Source: CAMASH01 sp041746635
Lineage (GTDB): Bacteria > Verrucomicrobiota > Verrucomicrobiia > Chthoniobacterales > Terrimicrobiaceae
Direction: 5' to 3'
Length of the DNA: 64,000 nucleotides
Assembly: GCA_041746635.1 (NCBI GenBank)
Contig: JBGTGQ010000063.1
Location: 1 to 64,000, forward strand
The translations under genes and the position numbers were made by a program. The notes under the pieces are model-generated. The model ran no database searches. It saw only the letters and a program-made list of their open reading frames with translations, and was not told the origin of the DNA. Numbering within the stretch: the first letter of the stretch is position 1; every line of letters begins with the position of its first letter. Positions 8,104 through 16,039 of this stretch are shown piece after piece.

Positions 8104-8544
8104 ATGAAAAATCCCCTCATCCTCATCCTCGCCCTTGCAGCTTTTTTGGTCAGCCCGGCCCCGGCGGCGGACCCTATCCCGGATCTAAAGGGAAAATGGG
8201 TCTCGGAATACCCGGTTCATTTTCATCACGGCACGGGCAGCTCGAAACAGACTTTGATTTTTGAGTCGCAGAAAGGGGAGGGTTTCCGGGGGGTGAGGGA
8301 ATGGACCCGCACGGATTTTACCCCGGCCAAGAAAGACGGAGCCGCGCCGAAGAAAAAAGTCGATCAGGTGGCCTTCGCGGGAGTGGTCGGATTCGATGGC
8401 AAAACGCTGCATTTCGCCGATCACGGCCAAATCACGCACATCCAGGCGAAACTCACCAGCGCGGATGAGATGCAGGTGGTCTTCGTGATGCCGGGCGACC
8501 CTGCGGTGGCTTTCCGTGCCACGTTCAAGCGGGTCAAGTCGTAG
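8104..8544 (+). CDS. Small exported protein of unknown function
   Basis: A 146-residue protein with a clear signal peptide (MKNPLILILALAAFLVSPAP, likely cut near AAADP). The mature part contains LKGKWVSEYPVHFH and ends MPGDPAVAFRATFKRVK, a pattern suggestive of a small beta-barrel or lipocalin-like fold. No family is recognised. The 221 bases upstream hold no gene I can support; they contain only a small CTCTGT/ACAGAG hairpin just after the VWA gene. Confidence 0.6.
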   Translation: MKNPLILILALAAFLVSPAPAADPIPDLKGKWVSEYPVHFHHGTGSSKQTLIFESQKGEGFRGVREWTRTDFTPAKKDGAAPKKKVDQVAFAGVVGFDGKTLHFADHGQITHIQAKLTSADEMQVVFVMPGDPAVAFRATFKRVKS

Positions 8545-8565
8545 GCCGGATGTTGGCAGGCAAAT

Positions 8566-8964
8566 CTAGGGGCTGGTGCCTTCGTCTCTGGACCGCGGCA
8601 CAACGTTGGGACCTTCTTTGCCTTGCAACTCGTCGTGATATCGTAGCATCAGTCTCTCGGTCCTGAATCCTCGGCGGGCATCCAGCCATTCCTTGATAGC
8701 GTGTCCGGCTTGCGCGGCAGTAAAAACAAAGAGAAGGCCGAACATCGCTCCCAACGCCAATCCGCCATAAAAACTGCCATCGCCGGTCACCTTATCGGTC
8801 TGCGCGGCCAATCTCGGAATCAACTCAAGAAAGGCGAACAAGCAGCAGATCAAACCAATAAACAAAAGCGGCCAAATCCAGCGAATACGCCGTATGGTTC
8901 GGTCGCCCTTGCGAACCTTTTCGACGTATTCTTCGTCGGATAATGCTTTTCTGCGGAAAGTCAT
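8566..8964 (-). CDS. Small membrane protein, two predicted helices
   Basis: The ATG at 8964 gives 132 residues: a charged start (MTFRRKALSDEEYVEKVRKG), one helix (WIWPLLFIGLICCLFAFLEL), a short loop, a second helix (GGLALGAMFGLLFVFTAAQA) and a charged C-terminus (RTERLMLRYHDELQG). The frame continues open upstream, but that extension is not protein-like. It is convergent with the exported protein ending at 8544. Function unknown. Confidence 0.6.
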   Translation of the reverse strand: MTFRRKALSDEEYVEKVRKGDRTIRRIRWIWPLLFIGLICCLFAFLELIPRLAAQTDKVTGDGSFYGGLALGAMFGLLFVFTAAQAGHAIKEWLDARRGFRTERLMLRYHDELQGKEGPNVVPRSRDEGTSP

Positions 8965-9094
8965 CGCGCTGTGCTGAAAAAAGTAAAGGGCTCGGACCCA
9001 ACTGCGGAAAGTTTGGCGCAGCAAGTAACAATTCAAGCAGCCTTTGGCAAACAAAGCTGTGCCCAACGGGGCCGCGCATGCTAGGATATTTTCC

Positions 9095-9361
9095 ATGTCC
9101 GCGCACAAATCCGAAAAGGAACTGGTTCGCCAATGGGTGGAGAAGTGGAAGGTGGTGAGTGAGGAAATGGACCGCCTGAAGACGGAGGAGTTGCGGGCGC
9201 TGACGGAGGAGGAGGCGGCGCGCCAGTTCAATTGCATGGATTTGCCCGAGGCCTTGCTTTGGACCCCGGAAGAGCGGGTAAATTCCAGCGGTCTGGTCGA
9301 ACAGCAGAGGATTTTTTCCAAGGCTCATGGCGATGCATCGCGTTTTCACGGCTGCACTTGA
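9095..9361 (+). CDS. Small acidic protein paired with a nucleotidyltransferase (possible antitoxin)
   Basis: An 88-residue, highly charged helical protein (KSEKELVRQWVEKWKVVSEE, then TEELRALTEEEAARQFNCMD). It overlaps the start of the nucleotidyltransferase gene by 35 bases. Small acidic proteins immediately before and overlapping MNT-type genes are often antitoxins or substrates, but no known antitoxin domain is visible. The role is inferred from position only. Confidence 0.55.
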   Translation: MSAHKSEKELVRQWVEKWKVVSEEMDRLKTEELRALTEEEAARQFNCMDLPEALLWTPEERVNSSGLVEQQRIFSKAHGDASRFHGCT

Positions 9362-9902
9362 ATTGCAGGGCGCGCTGGAAGAACTCGCCTGTCCTTTTTG
9401 CTTCATCGATGGGCTGGCTTTGCAGCGGTGGGGTGAACTGCGATTTACGCAGGATGCGGATGCCACGGTCGTCAATGCGGTCGAGCGCGATGAGCGGGTG
9501 GCGGAGTTTTTGCTTTCCCGTTTCACCTCCCGGCAGGCCGACGGACTGGCGTTTGCCTTGCAATACCGCGTGGTATTAATGCGGGCTGGCAACGGAGTGA
9601 ATCTGGACGTGGCTCTGGGGGCTTTCGACTTTGAAGTGCGGGCGGCGCAACGGGCCACGGATTGGACATTGCCGGAGGGGCGTTCGCTGCGCACTTGTTC
9701 GGCGGAGGATTTGATCGTGCACAAGGCTTTCGCCGCGCGGGAAAAGGATTGGATCGATGTGGAAAACATTTTGCAGCGACAGGGATCGAAGCTGATGACG
9801 AACCAGATTTTTGCGGAGCTTCGCCCTTTGGCGGAGTTGAAGGAAGACGACGCGATTGTGCCGCGGCTGGAAGCGTTGATGTGCAAGCGGGGGGTGGTTT
9901 GA
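9327..9902 (+). CDS. Nucleotidyltransferase-fold protein (AbiEii/MNT-like)
   Basis: A 191-residue protein. CFIDGLALQRWGELRFTQDA, followed by DATVV, matches the nucleotidyltransferase pattern of a small-residue-rich turn followed by R-x-T-x-D-x-D; the DAD pair would be metal-binding. The segment EDLIVHKAFAAREKDWIDVE matches the C-terminal helix motif seen in AbiEii-like and related nucleotidyltransferases. Such proteins may transfer nucleotides to RNA or protein, often as the toxin half of a pair. The first turn has D in place of the more usual Gly (IDG rather than GGx). It overlaps the 88-residue gene upstream. Specific substrate unknown. Confidence 0.7.
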   Translation: MAMHRVFTAALELQGALEELACPFCFIDGLALQRWGELRFTQDADATVVNAVERDERVAEFLLSRFTSRQADGLAFALQYRVVLMRAGNGVNLDVALGAFDFEVRAAQRATDWTLPEGRSLRTCSAEDLIVHKAFAAREKDWIDVENILQRQGSKLMTNQIFAELRPLAELKEDDAIVPRLEALMCKRGVV

Positions 9903-9993
9903 GGCGGGGGCCGGAGGCTTTTTTCTTTAGTTGGGGAGATGAGGGAGGCGGGGGTTGTCATTTTCCGGACTCTCGAATAGATCAAGCGGACGC

Positions 9994-12903
9994 ATGGCGG
10001 AGACGGTTCGGTTCCAACATTTTGAGGTCCTGAAAAAGGACGACGGTTCGCTATATGAACTGGGGCGGGGGGCCATGGGCATCACCTACAAGGCCTTCGA
10101 CACCAGTTTGCGGTGTCATGTGGCGTTAAAAGTGATCAATGCGGCGTATCTCAACAGCGAGGTGGCGCGGCAACGGTTTCTGCGCGAGGCGCGGGCGGCG
10201 GCGGCGTTGAGGCATCCGAATGTGGCGACGGTGTTTCACCTCGGGAGTGAGGATGGCAATTATTTCTACGCGATGGAGTTCATCGACGGGGACACGGTCG
10301 AGGCCTTCATGAAACGCGAGGGGGCGGTGCCGCCGGCGATGGCGCTCGAGATCGCGTCACAGGTCAGCCGCGCACTGGGTGCGGCGCAAAAACAAGGCTT
10401 GGTGCATCGCGATATCAAGCCTTCAAACCTGATGTTTGTGCGCGAGGATGGCGGGGAGGATTTCACGGTGAAGGTGATCGATTTCGGCCTGGCCAAAAGT
10501 GCGGCGGCGGGCGGGGAGGATTCGGCCACGCTGACGGCGGGTGGTTTTCTGGGAACGCCGCATTTTGCCAGCCCGGAGCAACTGGAGGAACGCGAGATCG
10601 ATGTGCGGTCCGACATTTATTCACTGGGGGTGACGCTGTGGTTCATGCTGGCGGGAAAGACGCCCTTTAGCGGGTCGCTGGCGCAGGTGATGAGCCAGCA
10701 TTTACACCGCGAGCCGCCGTTTGAAACGCTGGAGGGTCAGCCACCCGCGGTGGTGAAATTGCTGCGGCATATGATGGCGAAGGATGCGGCGGATCGTCCG
10801 CAGACCCCGGCGGAATTGCGGGCGGAAATCGAAGCGTGCCTCGAGCAGGTGGAGGCGGGTCCGCAGGCGGCGCGGCGGGAGGTGAGCGGGGATGCGTTTG
10901 AAACGACCATGATGCCGCAGGAGGGCAGCGCGGTGGAGCTGGCCTCGGGGGTTTTGCTGGCGGAGAGGTTCCGGCTGCTGGACGAGGTGACGGCATCGGA
11001 TCACGGCCGGGTGTTTCGTGCGCAGGCGGTGGAGGATAATGCGGTGGTGGCGGTTTTGCTCTTGCATTCGGGGTTGATGGCGACGTCGGAGGCGTTCACG
11101 CGGCTGGAGCAGGAGGTGGAGAGTTTGCAGAAACTGAAGCATCCTGCGTTTCAGCGGATTCTTTCGCTGGAGCATGCCAATCATCACACGTTCCTTGTGT
11201 TGGAATGGATCGAGGGGCCGGCGCTGCTCGATGTGCTGCGGGTGCGGCGGGCCTTGCCGGCGGGAGAGGCCAAGGTGTTGCTGGCACCGCTGGCAGAGGC
11301 TTTCGACGAACTGTCCGCAGCAGGGTTGAGTTGTCCAGACATCGCGGTGCATGAGATTTTGCTGACCGGCGGGAAGATGGACGGACCAAAGTTTCTGCCG
11401 CTGACGGGGGCGGGTTCGCGTACGCTCGCACCGGACGCGACGATGGTGGCGTCGTCGTTTGCCATGATGAAGGCGAGCGGGGCCTTCGCGGGAAATCCGG
11501 CGAATGCGTATGTTTTTGCGGTCGGTTCGCTGGCGTATGAAATGCTGGGCGGGGTGCGGACGGGCAGTTCGATGGGGAGCTATGTGCCGATCCCGGGGTT
11601 GTCGGAAGAGGGGAATGCGGCACTGCGCCAGGCGTTGAATCCGGGGCAGGGATTTGCCCACGCATCGGCCTTTGTGGCCGAGCTTGACGATGCGGTGGCT
11701 CTGTCGGCTCCGCCGGTTCGCCCCGTTGCGCTGACTCCACCGCCTTTGCCGGAACAAAAAAAGAAACGCTCCCTGCTGCCGCTGGTCGCGGTGGTGGCGG
11801 CGGTGTTGCTGGCGGTCGGGGGTTTGGCGGTTTGGCGCGGGGTGGTTTTCGTTCAACGCATCAAAGCATCCACCCCGATGACGAAGACCGATGTGCCGCC
11901 TCCCAGTCCGGCTCCCGAGTTGCCGGAAGCGACACCCGCGCCGGAGTCGGTCGCTACGCCTGATCTCCGCCGGTTGGCGTACGAAGAAGCGTTTGCGGTG
12001 GCGGAGACGCTGCAGAAGCAGGATGATTTCCCGGGGGCCCTGACGACCTACGCGGCGGTGGCGGCGAAGTTTCCCGAGGAAAAACAACCGCGCGCCGCCA
12101 TGGAAATGCTGACGGCGAGTCTGCGGGCGCGTTCGCCCAAAACGCCCCCGGGAAATCTTGCCATCCTGCGCCCCGCGCTGGAGCAGGCTGCTGCGTTTGA
12201 TGTCGTGTCCGCCCAAGTGATGCTGGGAGAGATGTTGCGGCTGAGCGATCCGCCGGCCGCGCTCAAGTGGTTCCGATCGGCTGCGAATCTGGGGCAGACC
12301 GAGGCGATGGTGTATGCAGGGGAGATGATGGCGCGGGGTCGCGGGGTGGATGCGCCGGACTTTGCCGGGGCGGTGGCGTTATTTTCCCAGGCGGCGGATC
12401 TGGGGGACCCTGAGGGCATGTACGCGCTGGCGGAGTGTTACCTCTTGGGTAAGGGCGTGGAGAAGGATCCCAAGCGCGCGGTGGAATTGCTGGCGGCCTC
12501 CTCCGCCTTGAACAACCCCGTGGCCATGAACCTGCTGGGCGATGTTTACCGCCGGGGGGTTCCGGGTTTGATCGAGCCGAATCTGGCGGAGTCGCTGCGG
12601 CTTTTTTCGCAGGCGAAGGAAATGGGTTTCCTCGACGCGCAGGGGAATCTGGGTGTGCTCTACATGAACGGACAGGGCGTGCCCAAGGACGAGAAGTTGG
12701 CGGTTGAGCTGTTCCGCGACGGGGCGGAAAAAAACAACCCGCCCTGCATGTTTTTTTACGCCATGTGCCTGGAGGGTGGGGTGACCATTCCGAAAAATCC
12801 CGTCGAGGCGCGTGCATGGTATGTCAAGGCGGCCCAAGCCGGAAACAAGCCCGCCATCGACTGGTGCAAAAAAAACAATATTCCGTTGGCAAACACGCCC
12901 TGA
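9994..12903 (+). CDS. Transmembrane Ser/Thr protein kinase with tandem pseudokinase domain and Sel1 repeats
   Basis: A 969-residue protein. Domain 1 (about 10-280) is an active-looking Hanks-type kinase: glycine loop LGRGAMGITYKAF, VALKVI lysine, HRDIKPSNL with His138/Asp140, DFGLAKS and GTPHFASPEQ. Domain 2 (about 300-570) follows kinase architecture (RFRLLDEV, LVLEWIEGPALLDVL, YVFAVGSLAYEMLGG) but has VAVLLL instead of VAVK, CPD instead of HRD, and no DFG. A membrane helix follows near 595-620 (LLPLVAVVAAVLLAVGGLAV), then a proline-rich linker and about six Sel1 repeats (such as GDPEGMYALAECYLLGKGVE). The kinase half is probably cytoplasmic and the Sel1 half periplasmic. A TTG start at 9955 with a better purine-rich ribosome site is an alternative. 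Confidence 0.85.
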   Translation: MAETVRFQHFEVLKKDDGSLYELGRGAMGITYKAFDTSLRCHVALKVINAAYLNSEVARQRFLREARAAAALRHPNVATVFHLGSEDGNYFYAMEFIDGDTVEAFMKREGAVPPAMALEIASQVSRALGAAQKQGLVHRDIKPSNLMFVREDGGEDFTVKVIDFGLAKSAAAGGEDSATLTAGGFLGTPHFASPEQLEEREIDVRSDIYSLGVTLWFMLAGKTPFSGSLAQVMSQHLHREPPFETLEGQPPAVVKLLRHMMAKDAADRPQTPAELRAEIEACLEQVEAGPQAARREVSGDAFETTMMPQEGSAVELASGVLLAERFRLLDEVTASDHGRVFRAQAVEDNAVVAVLLLHSGLMATSEAFTRLEQEVESLQKLKHPAFQRILSLEHANHHTFLVLEWIEGPALLDVLRVRRALPAGEAKVLLAPLAEAFDELSAAGLSCPDIAVHEILLTGGKMDGPKFLPLTGAGSRTLAPDATMVASSFAMMKASGAFAGNPANAYVFAVGSLAYEMLGGVRTGSSMGSYVPIPGLSEEGNAALRQALNPGQGFAHASAFVAELDDAVALSAPPVRPVALTPPPLPEQKKKRSLLPLVAVVAAVLLAVGGLAVWRGVVFVQRIKASTPMTKTDVPPPSPAPELPEATPAPESVATPDLRRLAYEEAFAVAETLQKQDDFPGALTTYAAVAAKFPEEKQPRAAMEMLTASLRARSPKTPPGNLAILRPALEQAAAFDVVSAQVMLGEMLRLSDPPAALKWFRSAANLGQTEAMVYAGEMMARGRGVDAPDFAGAVALFSQAADLGDPEGMYALAECYLLGKGVEKDPKRAVELLAASSALNNPVAMNLLGDVYRRGVPGLIEPNLAESLRLFSQAKEMGFLDAQGNLGVLYMNGQGVPKDEKLAVELFRDGAEKNNPPCMFFYAMCLEGGVTIPKNPVEARAWYVKAAQAGNKPAIDWCKKNNIPLANTP

Positions 12904-12928
12904 GGGATTAATTCCCATTTCCCATTCG

Positions 12929-14116
12929 ATGAACATACACGAATACCAAGCCCGGGAGCTTTTCGCCAAATTTGCCGTTGCCACCCAGCCCGGAAGTGTG
13001 GCTTTCACCCCCGATGACGCCGAAAAAGTGGCGGCACAACTCGGCGGCAAGATCGTCGTGAAAGCGCAGATCCATGCGGGCGGACGCGGCAAGGGAACGT
13101 TCAAAAACGGCTACAAAGGCGGCGTGCATCTCTGCGACACAGCCGCTGAAGCCAAGGACATCGCGGCCCAAATGCTTGGCCAGGTGCTCGTCACCCACCA
13201 GACCGGTCCCGAAGGCAAGGAAGTGGCGAAGATTTTTGTGGGTGAAGCGGTGGACATCGCCCGCGAGTTGTATTTTGCCATTCTGCTCGATCGCGCGACC
13301 TCCGCGCCCATCGTCATCGCCAGCACCGAGGGCGGGGTGGACATCGAATCCGTGGCCGAACACACCCCGGAAAAAATCCTCCGCCTGGGTGTGAATCCCG
13401 CCCGGGGCCTCATGCCGTATCAGACCCGCCAGATCGCTGCCATGCTCGGGCTCACCGGCAAGCTGATGAACCAGGCGGGCAAACTTTTCACCAATCTCTA
13501 CCAGCTCTTCATCGAATGCGATTGCTCCATGGTGGAGATCAATCCTCTGGTGGTGACCGGCAAGGGCGAACTCCTCGCGCTCGATGCCAAGTTCGGTTTC
13601 GACGACAACGCGCTTTATCGCCAGCCCGAAATCCTGGCCATGCGGGACAAAACCGAGGAAGACCCGCGCGAAGTCGCGGCCTCGGAATTTTCGCTCAACT
13701 ACATCGGCCTCGACGGCAATATCGCCTGTCTGGTCAACGGAGCCGGCCTGGCCATGGCCACCATGGACATCATCCAATACGCGGGCGGCAGCCCGGCAAA
13801 CTTTCTCGACGTGGGTGGTGGAGCGACCAAGGAACAGGTCTTCGCGGCCTTCCAGATCATCCTCGGCGACAAAAACGTGAAGGGCATTCTGGTCAATATC
13901 TTCGGCGGCATCATGGACTGCAACATCATCGCCACCGGCATCGTGGAAGCCGCCCGGGAGATCGGCCTGAAGATTCCGCTCGTCGTGCGCCTCGAAGGCA
14001 ACAATGTGGAAGCGGGCAAAAAGACTCTCGCCGAGAGCGGCCTTGCCCTCATCACCGGCGACAACATCCTCGACGCCGCACAGAAAATTGTCGCTGAGGT
14101 CAAGAAAGCGGCCTGA
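12929..14116 (+). CDS. sucC: Succinyl-CoA synthetase, beta subunit
   Basis: A 395-residue ATP-grasp subunit starting MNIHEYQARELFAKF, the standard start of SucC. KAQIHAGGRGKGTFKNGYKG and the C-terminal LVNIFGGIMDCNIIATGIVE are diagnostic. With SucD it interconverts succinyl-CoA and succinate with nucleotide phosphorylation in the citric acid cycle, in the cytoplasm. It precedes sucD by 40 bases. The short upstream gap contains an ATTCCCATTTCCCATTC word array, one of several such arrays at gene starts here. Confidence 0.97.
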   Translation: MNIHEYQARELFAKFAVATQPGSVAFTPDDAEKVAAQLGGKIVVKAQIHAGGRGKGTFKNGYKGGVHLCDTAAEAKDIAAQMLGQVLVTHQTGPEGKEVAKIFVGEAVDIARELYFAILLDRATSAPIVIASTEGGVDIESVAEHTPEKILRLGVNPARGLMPYQTRQIAAMLGLTGKLMNQAGKLFTNLYQLFIECDCSMVEINPLVVTGKGELLALDAKFGFDDNALYRQPEILAMRDKTEEDPREVAASEFSLNYIGLDGNIACLVNGAGLAMATMDIIQYAGGSPANFLDVGGGATKEQVFAAFQIILGDKNVKGILVNIFGGIMDCNIIATGIVEAAREIGLKIPLVVRLEGNNVEAGKKTLAESGLALITGDNILDAAQKIVAEVKKAA

Positions 14117-14120
14117 TGGT

Positions 14121-14153
14121 TTTGTCCTTCGTCAATCGTCATTAGTCATTTTT
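14121..14153 (+). repeat. Periodic word array between sucC and sucD
   Basis: The 40-base gap between the genes contains the words CGTCAATCGTCATTAGTCAT, a unit of about 7-8 bases (GTCA-T) repeated. This is the same style of low-order periodic array seen at several other gene boundaries in the window. It has no visible inverted partner. Confidence 0.4.
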
Positions 14154-14156
14154 CCC

Positions 14157-15071
14157 ATGTCCATTCTCGTCACTCCCGGTACCAAAATTCTCGTCCAGGG
14201 CATTACCGGCAGCTTCGGTGCGCGCCACGCCCAACTCAGCCTCGACTACGGCACGAAAGTCGTCGCCGGCGTCACCCCGGGCAAAGGCGGGCAACTTTTT
14301 TCCGGCGTCGTCCCGATTTTCGACACGGTGGATCAGGCCGTGAAGGAAACCGGCGCGACCGTTTCCGTCATCTTCGTTCCGCCCCCCTTCGCCGCCGATG
14401 CCATTCTGGAAGGCGTTGACGCCGGACTCGAACTCGTCGTCGCCATCACCGAAGGCATCCCGGTCAACGACATGGTGAAAGTGAAGCACGCCATGTTGGG
14501 TCAAACGAGCACCAGCGGGTGCAAGACCCGCCTGATCGGCCCGAACTGCCCCGGCCTGGTCACGCCCGGCACGGGCAAGGATTCCCACGGCGGCTGCCGC
14601 ATCGGGATAGCACCCGGATACATTCACAAAAAAGGCAACGTCGGCGTCGTCTCGCGCAGCGGCACGCTCACCTACGAAGCCGTCTGGCAACTCACCACAC
14701 GCGGCTACGGCCAATCGACCTGCGTTGGCATCGGCGGCGATCCGGTCAATGGCACTTCGCACCTGGACGTCTTGAAAATGTTCAACGACGATCCGGAAAC
14801 GGAGGCCATCGTCATGATCGGTGAAATCGGCGGCACCGCCGAGGAAGAAGCCGCCGCCTGGGCCAAGGAATATTGCCAAAAACCCATCGCCGCGTTCATC
14901 GCCGGAGCCACCGCGCCTCCCGGCCGACGCATGGGTCACGCCGGAGCCATCGTCAGCGGCGGCAAAGGCACGGCGGCGGCGAAGATCGAAGCCATGTTGG
15001 ACGCCGGTATCGCCGTGTCGCCCACGCCCGCCGAAATGGCGGAGACGCTGATTGCACGCTGGGGGAAATAG
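14157..15071 (+). CDS. sucD: Succinyl-CoA synthetase, alpha subunit
   Basis: A 304-residue protein: VTPGTKILVQGITGSFGARH at the N-terminus binds CoA, GPNCPGLVTPG lies in the middle, and GRRMGHAGAIVSGGKGTA carries the His that becomes phosphorylated in catalysis. It pairs with SucC from the same operon. The start at 14157 is the conserved one; the frame reads open further into sucC without family similarity. A bidirectional terminator lies 300 bases downstream. Confidence 0.97.
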   Translation: MSILVTPGTKILVQGITGSFGARHAQLSLDYGTKVVAGVTPGKGGQLFSGVVPIFDTVDQAVKETGATVSVIFVPPPFAADAILEGVDAGLELVVAITEGIPVNDMVKVKHAMLGQTSTSGCKTRLIGPNCPGLVTPGTGKDSHGGCRIGIAPGYIHKKGNVGVVSRSGTLTYEAVWQLTTRGYGQSTCVGIGGDPVNGTSHLDVLKMFNDDPETEAIVMIGEIGGTAEEEAAAWAKEYCQKPIAAFIAGATAPPGRRMGHAGAIVSGGKGTAAAKIEAMLDAGIAVSPTPAEMAETLIARWGK

Positions 15072-15370
15072 CCGCTTAGCCTCAAAGTGGAGTTGATAGT
15101 TGAGGGTTGAGAGGGTGAAAATGAGCGGCTTACTCCGAAAGCCCGAGTCACCTAACGAGTGAATCCTCTAACGAGCGTGCCCAGCGCGATCAATAAGCCC
15201 GCACAAAGCCAAGAGGCGGAGTCCCGCCGGAAACCGGGGAAGTGGTGAACGAAAAATGCGCGGCGATTCATCAGGCCGTTTTGATTGAGCCTAGGCTGTC
15301 AGGCCGAGAAGCGAAGCTCCCCGCAATACGGCCATGGCGTTAACGGTTACTAACGGCCCGAGGAAATAAA
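15072..15370. other. Intergenic region after sucD without a recognisable gene
   Basis: About 300 bases between sucD and the terminator at 15371. No supported open reading frame, tRNA or known RNA motif was seen. It contains short CTAACGAGTG/CTAACGAGCG repeats near 15150-15175. It may be the 3' untranslated region of the sucCD message or hold a small RNA, but nothing demonstrates this. Confidence 0.3.
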
Positions 15371-15398
15371 AAAGGCGGCTCCGGGGAGCCGCCTTTTT
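15371..15398. terminator. Bidirectional intrinsic terminator
   Basis: A 10-base stem (AAAGGCGGCT ... AGCCGCCTTT) with a CCGGGG loop is followed by Ts on the plus strand and preceded by an A-rich run. It can therefore stop transcription from both sucCD (plus) and the convergent gene ending at 15415 (minus). Confidence 0.88.
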
Positions 15399-15414
15399 TT
15401 ACGTGGGGGTGAAA

Positions 15415-15786
15415 TTATTCTTCGGTCTTGGGAGCTTTGGGCTTGGCGTCGGGCTTGGCGTCGGGCTTTTTCTTGGGTTCGACGAAAGTGATCTTTGCGG
15501 CCTGGTCGGGGGTGGTGCCGGGGGTCACTTTCACCATCGAGCCAACAGTGAGGTCACTGGCGGCTCCGTCGGTGCCATCGGCTTTGATGATTTTGGTTTC
15601 GGCGCTGGTTTTGAAGGTTTGGTCGCCTTTTTTCTGGTTGGCGACGGTGACGGTCCCGTCCGCAACGGCGGAGACTTTGCCCTTAAAGGCACCTTCGGCT
15701 TTGGCCTCCTTGTCTTCGGCGAAGGAGGTGGCGGCAAGGGCTGCGGTGAAGAGGATGGCGGTGAAGGTAAACAGGAGTTTTTTCAT
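15415..15786 (-). CDS. Small exported protein with PDAK repeats
   Basis: A 123-residue protein with a signal peptide (MKKLLFTFTAILFTAALAAT, cut after SFA). The mature domain has two beta-rich halves, GKVSAVADGTVTVANQKKGD and LTVGSMVKVTPGTTPD, resembling small DUF5666-type or OB-like exported domains, and a Lys/Pro tail with repeated PDAKPDAKPKAPK. In-frame sequence continues upstream of the ATG but lacks a signal peptide at its start. Function unknown. Confidence 0.65.
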   Translation of the reverse strand: MKKLLFTFTAILFTAALAATSFAEDKEAKAEGAFKGKVSAVADGTVTVANQKKGDQTFKTSAETKIIKADGTDGAASDLTVGSMVKVTPGTTPDQAAKITFVEPKKKPDAKPDAKPKAPKTEE

Positions 15787-16039
15787 GATAGGAGTTATTG
15801 TCTGAGTGGATGGAACACCGGCGGAGGGGAATGGTTGCACAAATAATTTGCAGGGTGGAGTGATGCGGTGGCTTGTTTGCAAGAAGGGCGATTCCGACGA
15901 CACGGCGGGATTGGTTACCACCCGCTTGACATCTTGCGCGTGGCGACGGCGTTCCACTTAGGGAGCGAAGGTTTCTCACTTTCGACGCTCGCCAGCGGAA
16001 AATGGCGGCGAGCGCGGGGTAGGCGTTGCCTTTGTGAGT

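Noticed and set aside
15072..15370. Structured small RNA or riboswitch downstream of sucD
   Set aside because: Some short repeats and possible stems exist, but no known RNA class or conserved motif could be recognised.
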